Source of the DNA: Limnochordia bacterium
GTDB lineage: Bacteria > Bacillota > Limnochordia > DUMW01
Assembly: GCA_023230925.1 (NCBI GenBank)
Contig: JALNWK010000005.1
Span: 16,571 to 80,570 of the forward strand
Direction of reading: 5' to 3'
DNA length: 64,000 nt
Shown here: piece after piece, positions 16,132 through 25,100 of the stretch
How the letters are laid out: every line of letters starts with the position of its first letter
How positions within the stretch are numbered: position 1 is the first letter of the stretch
Position numbers and translations under genes: made by a program
Notes under the pieces: generated by a model
What the model saw: the letters and a program-made list of their open reading frames with translations, nothing else
What the model was told of the DNA's origin: nothing
Databases searched by the model: none

Positions 16132-17307
16132 TTAGTCGTCCTGCCTAAAACCCACCTTGCCACCGACCAAGGTCATCCGCGCAGAGTAATCCCGGTTTAG
16201 AACCGCGATATCTGCGTCCAACCCCGGCTCGATACGGCCCTTACTCTGCAGCCCTAGGCGCTTTGCAGGAGTGGTTGAAGCCATCTGCACCGCATTCTCC
16301 AGGGGAATACCCACATCACTGACCGCCACACCTAAGCACTGATTAAGACCCGCTACACTACCTGCAAGCACACCAGGACTATCGGCAAGATTAGCTCTGG
16401 AGCCCCGAATCTCAATGTGCTGATCCCAACACTCGTATACCCCATCGGGTAGCCCCGCTAGGGGTACACTATCACTGATCAGGATCATCTTGTCCGGTCC
16501 TTTTAGCTTGTAGGCGATCTCAATTGCAGCTGGATGCAAATGATTACCGTCGGCAATAATCTCGATATACATCTGTTCGGAGTTCAAGAACGCCCCCGCC
16601 AGCCCCGGATCCCGTTTCTTGAAATCCGGACAAGCGTTAAATGCATGAACCGCATGGTCAGCACCAGAGGCCACTGCCTGCTTTGCGAGTTCATAGGTTG
16701 GTTTACAATGACCCAAGGCAGCTATGATCCCCCGCGAGGTACACTCCTCAATGAGTTTTAGCGCCCCGGGCAATTCCGGCGCCACAAGCATTATTCGTAG
16801 CATGTCCTCACACTCATCTAGAAGTGGTAAGTACTCACCGGGCACCGGGTTTCGAACATGCTCCAAAGGCTGAGCTCCCCGGTACTCGGGATTCATGTAC
16901 GGACCTTCGAAGTAAACTCCGAGGATGTTGGCACCACCATGACTCTTCCCTTGGGCAATGCGTGCGGCCTTGGTGGTTTGGTACATGGTCTGTAGCCTAG
17001 TGGCTGTCAGTGTTGGCAAGAAAGAAGTCACTCCAAACCTAAGCATGTTCCTTGCTAACTTGGCCATGTCCTGCCAATCTGCAGTCAATACCTCCAACCC
17101 ACCACTGCCATGGGTATGGATATCGATTAGGCCCGGTAGGACAAGACAGCCCAACACATCAATGGTCTCAGAATCCGACGACGCACATAATGCGTCCATC
17201 GGTCCTACCTCGGCAATACAGCCATTACTAAGACCCACATATCCTGGGGAGATGATCCCAGTTGGGGTCACTACACTTCCATTGATAATATAAGTTATTC
17301 CCCGCAA
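16132..17307 (-). CDS. nagA: N-acetylglucosamine-6-phosphate deacetylase
   Basis: Metal-dependent amidohydrolase of 391 residues that removes acetate from N-acetylglucosamine 6-phosphate, feeding amino sugars back to glycolysis or to cell wall synthesis. Motifs: LPGLIDIHTHGSGG, the metal ligand GHCKPTYE, HAFNACPDF, DGNHLHP and the catalytic Asp in LISDSVPLAG. The start is a TTG at 17307 with GGGGTG seven bases upstream, right after the stop of the preceding gene; the open frame to 17358 would only overlap that gene. No nagB is in the window. Cytoplasmic. Confidence 0.92.
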   Translation of the reverse strand: MRGITYIINGSVVTPTGIISPGYVGLSNGCIAEVGPMDALCASSDSETIDVLGCLVLPGLIDIHTHGSGGLEVLTADWQDMAKLARNMLRFGVTSFLPTLTATRLQTMYQTTKAARIAQGKSHGGANILGVYFEGPYMNPEYRGAQPLEHVRNPVPGEYLPLLDECEDMLRIMLVAPELPGALKLIEECTSRGIIAALGHCKPTYELAKQAVASGADHAVHAFNACPDFKKRDPGLAGAFLNSEQMYIEIIADGNHLHPAAIEIAYKLKGPDKMILISDSVPLAGLPDGVYECWDQHIEIRGSRANLADSPGVLAGSVAGLNQCLGVAVSDVGIPLENAVQMASTTPAKRLGLQSKGRIEPGLDADIAVLNRDYSARMTLVGGKVGFRQDD

Positions 17308-17308
17308 T

Positions 17309-18148
17309 TCATAGCACCCCTGACTTTTTGGCTCGCTTTTCAACCTTATACCCGGCAACCATCAATAAAACCATGGACACAAGAACACTTCCCATACTAG
17401 TGAGGAAGGCACCATTGAAGCCAAGAAAATAAGTTCCGACAGGGATCCAATGCCAAATCTGAAAGCCCAGGTAGATTACCCCAATCTCGATTAGTGTACT
17501 GGCAACACTAACCCAGGAAATCATCTTCTTCAGATCCTCATGGCGCCGCTTCTGTATCACTAGATCCACTACATAGGTACCACCTTGGTACATAACCAAC
17601 GGTGCAGCGATACACAAGAGCACAATCTGAACAATGAAAAAGACCAGACCTTTTCTCTCTACCGAGTAATCAATCCCTAGGGTAGGCCAAGCCTGCGACG
17701 TTGTTCCCGTGTATTTGTAGTGATTCAGGGTACCTTTGGTTTCCACCGTATGAGAGACAGTGTCTAGGTCACCAGCCAGTTCCCACCCTATGGCGGTATC
17801 CACGGTCACCGTACACTCAGTCTCAGCAAATCTTTCAAACACAGACACAATCTCACCTAAAGGCAATGAATAGCTAATACGTCCATCAATACGCGGTGGT
17901 CGGCCATATAGGGCACCGCTGTTTTTCTCCGACACCGCGATTTTAGTCATGTCCTGGCCTAGAATGCTTTCGACTTTGTCTAGATCTTTAATTACTTCCT
18001 GCTGGTCAACGTCTTGAGGATAAATCACCTCAAATACTAGGTTCGGATATGTATCAATGGTTAATTTCAGCGGCTCAACGGCAAAAGCTAGGTTGGGTAG
18101 GAGTACTATACATATTGCCACCACTTGTATCCATTTTCTAAACATCAC
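17309..18148 (-). CDS. Predicted membrane protein of unknown function
   Basis: I do not recognise this family. The 279-residue protein has a signal peptide (cleavage after AFA near residue 23) and an extracytoplasmic domain of about 140 residues rich in strands. The C-terminal part has membrane segments near 172-192, 215-232 and 240-262, with a charged cytoplasmic loop (QKRRHEDLKK). It lies between the ParB-like gene and nagA with gaps of seven and one bases, so it is part of that transcript. The domain order (outer strand-rich part, then helices) suggests a sensor or transport accessory, but nothing shows a specific function. Confidence 0.65.
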   Translation of the reverse strand: MMFRKWIQVVAICIVLLPNLAFAVEPLKLTIDTYPNLVFEVIYPQDVDQQEVIKDLDKVESILGQDMTKIAVSEKNSGALYGRPPRIDGRISYSLPLGEIVSVFERFAETECTVTVDTAIGWELAGDLDTVSHTVETKGTLNHYKYTGTTSQAWPTLGIDYSVERKGLVFFIVQIVLLCIAAPLVMYQGGTYVVDLVIQKRRHEDLKKMISWVSVASTLIEIGVIYLGFQIWHWIPVGTYFLGFNGAFLTSMGSVLVSMVLLMVAGYKVEKRAKKSGVL

Positions 18149-18155
18149 AATCCCC

Positions 18156-19064
18156 CTAATCCCTTGTGGAGCTTAAGACAGCAGCCAAATCTAACGCCAG
18201 CTCCTCAATCTCTCTTAATTTCGTGGTTAGCACTTGGCGTTCCTGTTCTTTAAGAACGATTCTTGGACCCTGATCCAACTGGTGGAAGTACCGCCCAGCT
18301 TCATCTAAGGCCTCATTTATCTTCGAGATAACGCTTGCCTGTTCACTGGCAAGGCGTGGGTTTTGCTCCTGAAGTCGGGGCTGTCTAAACTTTTCAACGG
18401 GTCGCACCCGACGAATCGCCTCCATGGGCGTTAGCTTTCTGTTTTCAATGAGGAGTCTGGATGCCTTTTCTAGATCGCTGCGCGCTAGTTGCTGCTCTTC
18501 GGCAAGATCAAGCAGTTGATCCTGGAGTTGATCCTTTTTTAGACGTCTGGCTGTTCTTTTTGCCACGGCTAGATGCGACAAAGTCAGTACACTAGTTCCT
18601 CCCTGGAAGTTATTCACAATTGCCCGCTGATGCCGTTCACTCGCCTCCAAGATAAGTAGCCAGTTTAGCATAGTGGTGCGGGGAATGCCTATCTTTTCCG
18701 CCAAGGCGTTCTTGGAAAGCCCAGTCTCATTGAGATACTGCATAATACAGACAGCTCGTTCCAAGGGATCCAGCTCACTTCGCTGCTCGTTTTCAACCAG
18801 TTGAAAACGGGTCGCATCAATAGTCTGATCCGCGATAATACATTCAATGTACTCAAATCCTAGCAATTTACAGGCTTGAAATCGTCTTTCGCCGGCGATA
18901 AGACGATACATATCCCCCTTTAATGGCCTTACTGTGATCGGATGTAACAGACCCACCTCGGCGATAGAATCAGCTAGGGTCTTGATGCCCTCCTGACTTG
19001 CCCTTCTACGTATCTGTCTTGGGGGAATTTCGATCATCTTAATGGGTACACTCATCACTTTCAT
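18156..19064 (-). CDS. ParB/Spo0J-like DNA-binding protein
   Basis: Protein of 302 residues with a ParB-type N-terminal nuclease/CTPase domain (IEIPPRQIRR, LADSIAEVGLLHPITVR, RLIAGERRFQACKLLG and ENEQRSELDPLERA) followed by a KorB-like helix-turn-helix (ALAEKIGIPRTTMLNWL). The C-terminal third is coiled and does not look like a typical ParB dimer domain. The GERR and ENxQR motifs that bind CTP in ParB proteins are present. No parA or obvious parS site is next to it, and it sits beside a polysaccharide locus, so it may be a regulator like Noc or an orphan ParB rather than the chromosome segregation protein. Confidence 0.85.
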   Translation of the reverse strand: MKVMSVPIKMIEIPPRQIRRRASQEGIKTLADSIAEVGLLHPITVRPLKGDMYRLIAGERRFQACKLLGFEYIECIIADQTIDATRFQLVENEQRSELDPLERAVCIMQYLNETGLSKNALAEKIGIPRTTMLNWLLILEASERHQRAIVNNFQGGTSVLTLSHLAVAKRTARRLKKDQLQDQLLDLAEEQQLARSDLEKASRLLIENRKLTPMEAIRRVRPVEKFRQPRLQEQNPRLASEQASVISKINEALDEAGRYFHQLDQGPRIVLKEQERQVLTTKLREIEELALDLAAVLSSTRD

Positions 19065-19157
19065 CTAACTCGGCTACACAACCACAGATTCTACTCCTAG
19101 ATGTAGCCCGTCAACACCGCCTTTCACAGCATAGAACAGTCCGCTATGCTCGTGACT

Positions 19158-19979
19158 TCAAATCTCGTTAGAGCCTTTTAGCCTTCCTAGGATTCTTTGC
19201 CACCAAGGGGGCTTTACACCAAACCTCGGCAGGGGAAGGGGATCTTCAACCTTGACTTCTCGCCCCGCAAGCACTGCCGAGGGATTATCCTCCAAGAGTG
19301 CCTTCAAATAATGCGGTTCAATTCGCCCTTGGAGCTCCTGCTTCACTTGTCCATAACATACTCCCCGATGTCCTGACTTACGATGCATGTCCGAGGCAAT
19401 AACATGAACCATTTTGGCTTCAAGTAGGGACCAGGCCACTTCCCTCACCCGTGTCCCGAATACCCCAAGCAGGCTGCCTGCATTAACTTGAAGCAATGCC
19501 CCCTGCTCCACTAGCCAATGCAAGAACTCCGGTTGATGATACACCACCGCGTTCCGCTCGGGATGGGCAATGATAGGTATTACTCCTTTAACTAGGACTC
19601 GGAATAGGACCTCCTCGACACAGGGCGGAATCTGATTCAACGGCAACTCTAATAGCAAATAAACCCCGGTACCTGCAAGGGTCAACGGAGTAACGTCATT
19701 GATATTGAGCAGACCGCTATCAAACTCCACTTCAAAGCCTAAATGAAGGGATATTCCCAGACCATTACCCGCCGCTTGCTTAGTTAGTTCTGCAAAGGAC
19801 AACTGCGCAGCGTGAATATAGCTTTCCCACTCATCTTTCATCAGGAAATGGGGAGTTGCAATCGCGCTAGCAATACCCGCTTCCTCTGCTGTGCGAAGCA
19901 TTGCCACGGCTTCTTCCATACTATCCGCACCATCATCAAGGCCCGGAAGAACATGCGTATGAATATCAACTACAACCAT
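19158..19979 (-). CDS. CpsB/YwqE-type protein-tyrosine phosphatase (PHP fold)
   Basis: Manganese-dependent tyrosine phosphatase of 273 residues that reverses autophosphorylation of the adjacent BY-kinase, controlling polysaccharide export in relatives. The PHP metal site is seen in DIHTHVLPGLDDGADS, ATPHFL and IAHPERN, with a later ASDMHRK segment. The ATG overlaps the TGA of the BY-kinase gene, so the pair is translationally coupled. Cytoplasmic. Confidence 0.92.
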   Translation of the reverse strand: MVVVDIHTHVLPGLDDGADSMEEAVAMLRTAEEAGIASAIATPHFLMKDEWESYIHAAQLSFAELTKQAAGNGLGISLHLGFEVEFDSGLLNINDVTPLTLAGTGVYLLLELPLNQIPPCVEEVLFRVLVKGVIPIIAHPERNAVVYHQPEFLHWLVEQGALLQVNAGSLLGVFGTRVREVAWSLLEAKMVHVIASDMHRKSGHRGVCYGQVKQELQGRIEPHYLKALLEDNPSAVLAGREVKVEDPLPLPRFGVKPPWWQRILGRLKGSNEI

Positions 19980-20683
19980 CAGGCTTGTTCCTCAGTCTGA
20001 TCATAGTAGTAATAGTAGTAGTAATAATTCCCCTTACTGACCTGAACATTGTTTAAGACCGCACCGATGACGTTGGCTTTGGCGTTGTCCAAGGCTGCCT
20101 TGGCATCCTTTGCAGCTTGATACTGGGTATGCCCTGCGTTTACCACAAGAATGACTCCATCTACCTTTGCGGCGAGTATAACTGCATCGGCCACGGCGAT
20201 TACCGGAGGACTGTCAACTAAAACGATATCCGCCCTCCCCTTTAGTTCATCAAGTAGGTGTTCCATCCCCGCTGAACCAACAAGCTCCGATGGATTAGGA
20301 GGAACTGGTCCTGAATTCAGTAGCGAAAGACCCGGGACATCGGTCTTCTGGATAGCCTCATCCACAGACATCTCACCCAAGAGAACGGTGGTTATGCCCA
20401 CCCGGTTATGCCCTCCACAGATACGATGCAAGGTTGGTTTGCGCATATCACACCCGACAATAATTGTCTTCTTGCCACTTTGGGCCATTACTACCCCAAG
20501 ATTGTGAAGGGTCGTCGACTTTCCTTCCTCGGGACCTGCGCTGGTAATAAGGAGCGTCTTTAACTCCCGATCGATGCCCGCAAACTGAATGTTACTTCTC
20601 AGCATACGATAGGCTTCGGCTACCGGCGATTTTGGATCTAGGTTTGTGATAGCACCACTGGCTCGCTTGTCCAAGCTTCTCAC
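19979..20683 (-). CDS. BY-kinase (CpsD/CapB type) with an eight-tyrosine tail
   Basis: Bacterial tyrosine kinase domain of 234 residues. Walker A is SAGPEEGKSTT, Walker A' is VGCDMRKPTLH, and Walker B is DIVLVDSPPVI. The C-terminal tail contains eight tyrosines in a row followed by DQTEEQA; such clusters are the autophosphorylation sites. It works with the membrane activator encoded just upstream (20696-22153), which supplies the extracytoplasmic part in Firmicutes-type split systems. GTG start with a modest ribosome binding site. Its activity would set chain length or export rate of a surface polysaccharide. Confidence 0.93.
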   Translation of the reverse strand: MRSLDKRASGAITNLDPKSPVAEAYRMLRSNIQFAGIDRELKTLLITSAGPEEGKSTTLHNLGVVMAQSGKKTIIVGCDMRKPTLHRICGGHNRVGITTVLLGEMSVDEAIQKTDVPGLSLLNSGPVPPNPSELVGSAGMEHLLDELKGRADIVLVDSPPVIAVADAVILAAKVDGVILVVNAGHTQYQAAKDAKAALDNAKANVIGAVLNNVQVSKGNYYYYYYYYDQTEEQA

Positions 20684-20695
20684 TTCCCGACTCTA

Positions 20696-22153
20696 TCAGA
20701 TACTACGTTTTGCAGAGCCACTTTTGGGGCTCATTCGTTTCCTTTTGCGTTTTCGTGGTCTATTGGAATCATCAAAGTTAGGAATCATCCCCAGTACAGG
20801 CAATCCCAACAGTTCCTCTACCTCTTCAGCGGTCTTGATTGTGGTATCAATATACTCTAGGAAGAAGGCTAAACCACAACCAACAAACAGACCCAGAAAC
20901 CCTGATATAGCCAGGTTCAGTTTCTTTCTTGGCTTGATCGCATGCTGAGGCACCACCGCTTTATCCACGATCTGCACGTTAGCTGATTTCATGGCTTCGG
21001 TGATCCGGATCTCCTCATACTTTGTCAGAAGGAGAGTGTACAACTCCTCGGTTACGCTAAGGTTTCGCGTTAGCCTTTGTACTTCCATTTCTGTACTGGG
21101 TAGGCCTCCCATAGCCTGCTGCTTGTCCTCCACCAGATCTTGTAGAGTACTCAACCTAGCCTCAAGAGCAATGACCTCAATTTGCCAGGCAATCAGATCC
21201 TGTAGAATACTCTGGTACACTGGGTTTGTCGCCCGGCTTTCGCTATCAACGACATCTTGAAGGGCGACAGCCATCTGCCGTTTCACCTCATCGATTTGTG
21301 CCTCAACAGCTATCACCTGCGGATGAACACCTGTATATGTTTGTTTCAACGCTGCAAGCTGCACCTCTAAGCGTCCGAGCTCGGCCCGGTGTTCCATTAG
21401 GAGCGGATTATCAGTGACCGACCGGGAGGCAATCAGGGTCTGATCTTGCTGTGTTAACTGCTCCTCTAGTTTAGACATTCGAGTTTTTGCCTCACTAATC
21501 TGCACCATCGTCTCGGCCATCATTTTGTCTAGCGCGCTCAACTCTGAAACCAATGACGCGCTCTCCTGTAGGGGCGCAATTACCTTATGCTCAGTCCGGT
21601 ACCTATTTAGCGCCTCCTCCGCGGCCAGTAGATCCTGCTGTACGATGGTCAGCTGTTCTTCAATAAAGACCCTTGCGTTTCTTGCCTCCTCTTGATTGGC
21701 CAGTTGATTCAACTCAATGAAGGCCTCAACTACAGTATTTGCCACCTCAGCGGCGAACTTAGGATCCGTGGACTGAACACTAATCCGAATCGTATCTGTC
21801 CCTTGTACAGGTAGCACACTAATACCTTGCTTAAAACCCAGAAACTCAGAGGAATGGGGGTCATCTTCTAATCCGAGCTTCGATGCCGCAAACTGAGCCA
21901 AATGACGGCTTTTTAGAATCTCGACGTAGTTTTGCACAGGGTTCTTCCCTGATAACGCCCCCGTATCGAAAAAGGGAATCTCGAGGCTGCTAGTCGGATC
22001 ACGGATCATAATCGTCGTAGAAGCTTCGTAGACCGGCTCTGTAAGTTCACTGGCAACATAACTGCTGATGAGCGCGGTCAGGAGCAAAACGATGATGATC
22101 TCCTTGCGCCTGACTATGATTCGCCAGTACTCCATGATTTCCATGCTTTCCAT
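20696..22153 (-). CDS. Wzz/CapA-type polysaccharide chain-length and kinase-activator protein
   Basis: Inner membrane protein of 485 residues. It has a membrane helix near residues 19-37, a long extracytoplasmic part with coiled coils (about 170-380), and a second helix near 425-445, then a cytoplasmic tail ending in basic residues. The N-terminal Wzz domain includes YEASTTIMIRDP, and a GNVR-like segment with LPSTEMEVQRLTRNLSV precedes the second helix. Unlike full-length Wzc it has no kinase domain; that is the separate gene at 19979-20683. It follows the giant SLBB gene by 14 bases, so the export partner and regulator are cotranscribed. Confidence 0.9.
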   Translation of the reverse strand: MESMEIMEYWRIIVRRKEIIIVLLLTALISSYVASELTEPVYEASTTIMIRDPTSSLEIPFFDTGALSGKNPVQNYVEILKSRHLAQFAASKLGLEDDPHSSEFLGFKQGISVLPVQGTDTIRISVQSTDPKFAAEVANTVVEAFIELNQLANQEEARNARVFIEEQLTIVQQDLLAAEEALNRYRTEHKVIAPLQESASLVSELSALDKMMAETMVQISEAKTRMSKLEEQLTQQDQTLIASRSVTDNPLLMEHRAELGRLEVQLAALKQTYTGVHPQVIAVEAQIDEVKRQMAVALQDVVDSESRATNPVYQSILQDLIAWQIEVIALEARLSTLQDLVEDKQQAMGGLPSTEMEVQRLTRNLSVTEELYTLLLTKYEEIRITEAMKSANVQIVDKAVVPQHAIKPRKKLNLAISGFLGLFVGCGLAFFLEYIDTTIKTAEEVEELLGLPVLGMIPNFDDSNRPRKRKRKRMSPKSGSAKRSI

Positions 22154-22167
22154 GTTTTACTACCCCC

Positions 22168-25100
22168 CTACCACCCAGTAACCAGATCCTTAAACAACTT
22201 AACCCCTGTGAGGAACTGAAAGATGGTATTCCAATCTGGGGATGTCGTTTCGGGTACATAGATAATGTCGCCACCAACCACAATTGGATTTGCTTTCTTT
22301 ACATCCCCTTCGAATAACAGCTTATCCCCCAAGGACGCCTCTCCAACCTGGGAAACATCCGCCCCCCGGTAAATCCCCACCGATTGCAGGGCTGCCCGCT
22401 CTGTTGGACCGCCAGCCATAGCAATTACATCCATAACACGGGTATCGGGGCCGATTGAGTACATTCCCGGTTGCTTAACCTGTCCCAATACAACCACTTC
22501 CAGTTTTGCTTCGGGGACAAAAATCACATCTCCCTCTTGGATCGGATAATTCGTGTTAAGCGCCAGCTGATGGGTCAGAGCATGAAAATCTGCCTGCAAG
22601 ATAACATCCTGGTCGTCTTCAGTTCTGGTAATGGTGATTTGGTCTAGACTTGCCCCGGGCAACACTCCTCCAGCCAAACTGATTGCATCCAAGAGCCGAG
22701 ACCCTTGCGGAAGAAGATAGGCACCTGGACTACGTACTTGTCCAAGAACCATCACATTACGAGCCCTTGGTACATAGACAATGTCACCGGGGGATATCCG
22801 GACATCATCACCCTGCAGCTTGTATAGCGAAAACAAGTCAAAGACATGGGTTACTGCTCCATCTGCCCTGCTTAGGGTAATGCTTTGGGTATTAGCCCGA
22901 TCGGTAACCCCTCCCGCTAGGGCAATAATGTCAACTAACCGATTGTTAGTTCCTAAGGGATAGGCCCCAGGATTGCGTACTTCCCCGAAGACTAAGACCT
23001 GTTGTGTTAGCATCGGCACATACACAGCACAGCCTGGACTAAGTAGGGGACTATCCATTAATCCTGAGGCGATACGGGTTAGACTGTAGATTTCCTCTCC
23101 CGATTCGTCCCCGACTATGATGCTGTCTCCGTCAGCATCATCCCGCAATCCCCCCGCCTTTGCTACCATATCCAATAGTGAGTCCCCGGTTAAAAGCGTA
23201 TACTGACCCGGGCGATTCACAGCACCCAATACCGATACCTGTCTGCGCACGAGGGGGATATAAACCAGATCGCCAGGAAAGACCTCTACGTTGTCGCTGC
23301 TATCTGGCTCGTGCAACACTGTTTGCAGATCAACCACAATTCTACGAGGTTCCATGGCTGCTTTGCGGACTACAATTGCCTCCCCAAGCTCATCTTGGGC
23401 CAGTCCACCAGCCTTGGTAATCAGATTAAACAACCGTTCCCCTTCTTTGACAGGATACGTTCCCGGGTGACTTACCTCACCGAGAATAAGTGCATCATGT
23501 TCCCCTTCGGGCACAATAAGCACATCTCCGCCCTGCACCTCAATGTTGGAAGTCAAGTCATATTGCTGGCGTACCGCATTCAAATCCATCGTATATATGC
23601 GTATCTCGTCTTCGTCTCGGACTAAGGTGACCTTGGAAGGATCTGCCTTGGGCGTAATGTCCTTGGCCATGGCTAACACATCTAGGACTCTGGCGCCGGC
23701 ATCTACTATATAGTAGCCCGGGTTGTTCACTTGACCAAGAACTAATACCTGACGATTAGCACGGGGAATGAATACAATATCACCACCGACCAGTAACGGA
23801 TTGTCCTGATTGACATCACCCATCATCGCCTTAGCATCCAAGACTTCAGTCCGATCGTCGCGGCTTAAGGACACTCTCTCGAGATCAGCTTGAACAGTGG
23901 GCCCTTGGGCCTTTCCAATAAGGTCAAGGAGTGTATCTCCCGGCTCAGTAAGGTACGTACCTGGACGATTGACTTCACCTAAAATCAATACCCGCCTATT
24001 GGCCCTCGGTAGATATAGTACATCGCCGGCCAAAATGTGGACAAACCCATCGACGTCTTGGCTAGTTAGCTTGCCAAGATCAGCCGGTATTCTGCAATAA
24101 CTGCCATCGGCACTCTTACGCAGGATGTAGGCCCCAGAAAGATCGGCATCTTCCGTTGCCCCGCCTGCCTTACTTAAGAGTTCCAGCGGACCTAGACCCT
24201 TCTGATAGCCAAAGTGTCCCGGTCGAGTGACCTCACCTAACACGAGGACTTCCCGTTCGTCCCGGGGTACGTAGATCATATCCTGGGGCTTAAGCCCTAG
24301 ATTGAAGTCGCTATTTGTGAGGGCCTCCACAAAATCTATTTCCTCTTGCTTACCGTCCGCTCGAATGATTCGCACTGCGTCTTGACGGGCGTTAGCATTC
24401 AATCCACCCGCCAATCCAATGATATCCAACAGTCGATCATGTCCTGCCGCAATCGTATACCGACCAGGAATTCGTACTTCCCCCAAAACAACAACTTCCC
24501 TGTTTTCCTTCGGTATAAAGAGGACATCTCCGCCATGAATAACAAGGTTCTCCTTTGGATCACCTTGATAAACCAAGGCCGCTAAGTCAATCGGCAATGG
24601 ATCTGATTCATTTCCAAACCGACTCAACCGCCCCTGCATACTGGCGGTTTGCTCATTTAGACCACCGGCCATGGCAATCAGATCAAGAACACGACTGCCC
24701 GGCTCGGGAACGTAATATCCCGGATTTCTTACCTCCCCAACAACCAACACACCCTGCCTAGTAGCAGGTACATACACTACCTCACCGCCCACGAGCCTGT
24801 TCTGCGGTTGATTCTCCCCGTCTAGACCCACCACTAGGCTCCGCTCATCTACGTGCACATTGATCTTTGTCGCATCAGCTTTACTGGTTAGTCCTCCCGC
24901 GAGGGCAAGAAGCTGCATGATACTCAAACCCTTTTCATCAACCTGGAAGACACCAGGATTACGTACCTCACCAAGCACCCATATATGACGTTCCACCCTA
25001 GGCACATAAATAACATCCCCACCTCGAACTACATCGGGTGTGACAAGATCAAATTGGGTCTGAATCGGGGAATACCCTTCGTCAGTTAGCCGACTTATGG

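Noticed and set aside
17308..17358. Upstream extension of nagA
   Set aside because: The extension overlaps the preceding gene and the TTG at 17307 has a well-placed ribosome binding site and gives the usual family length.
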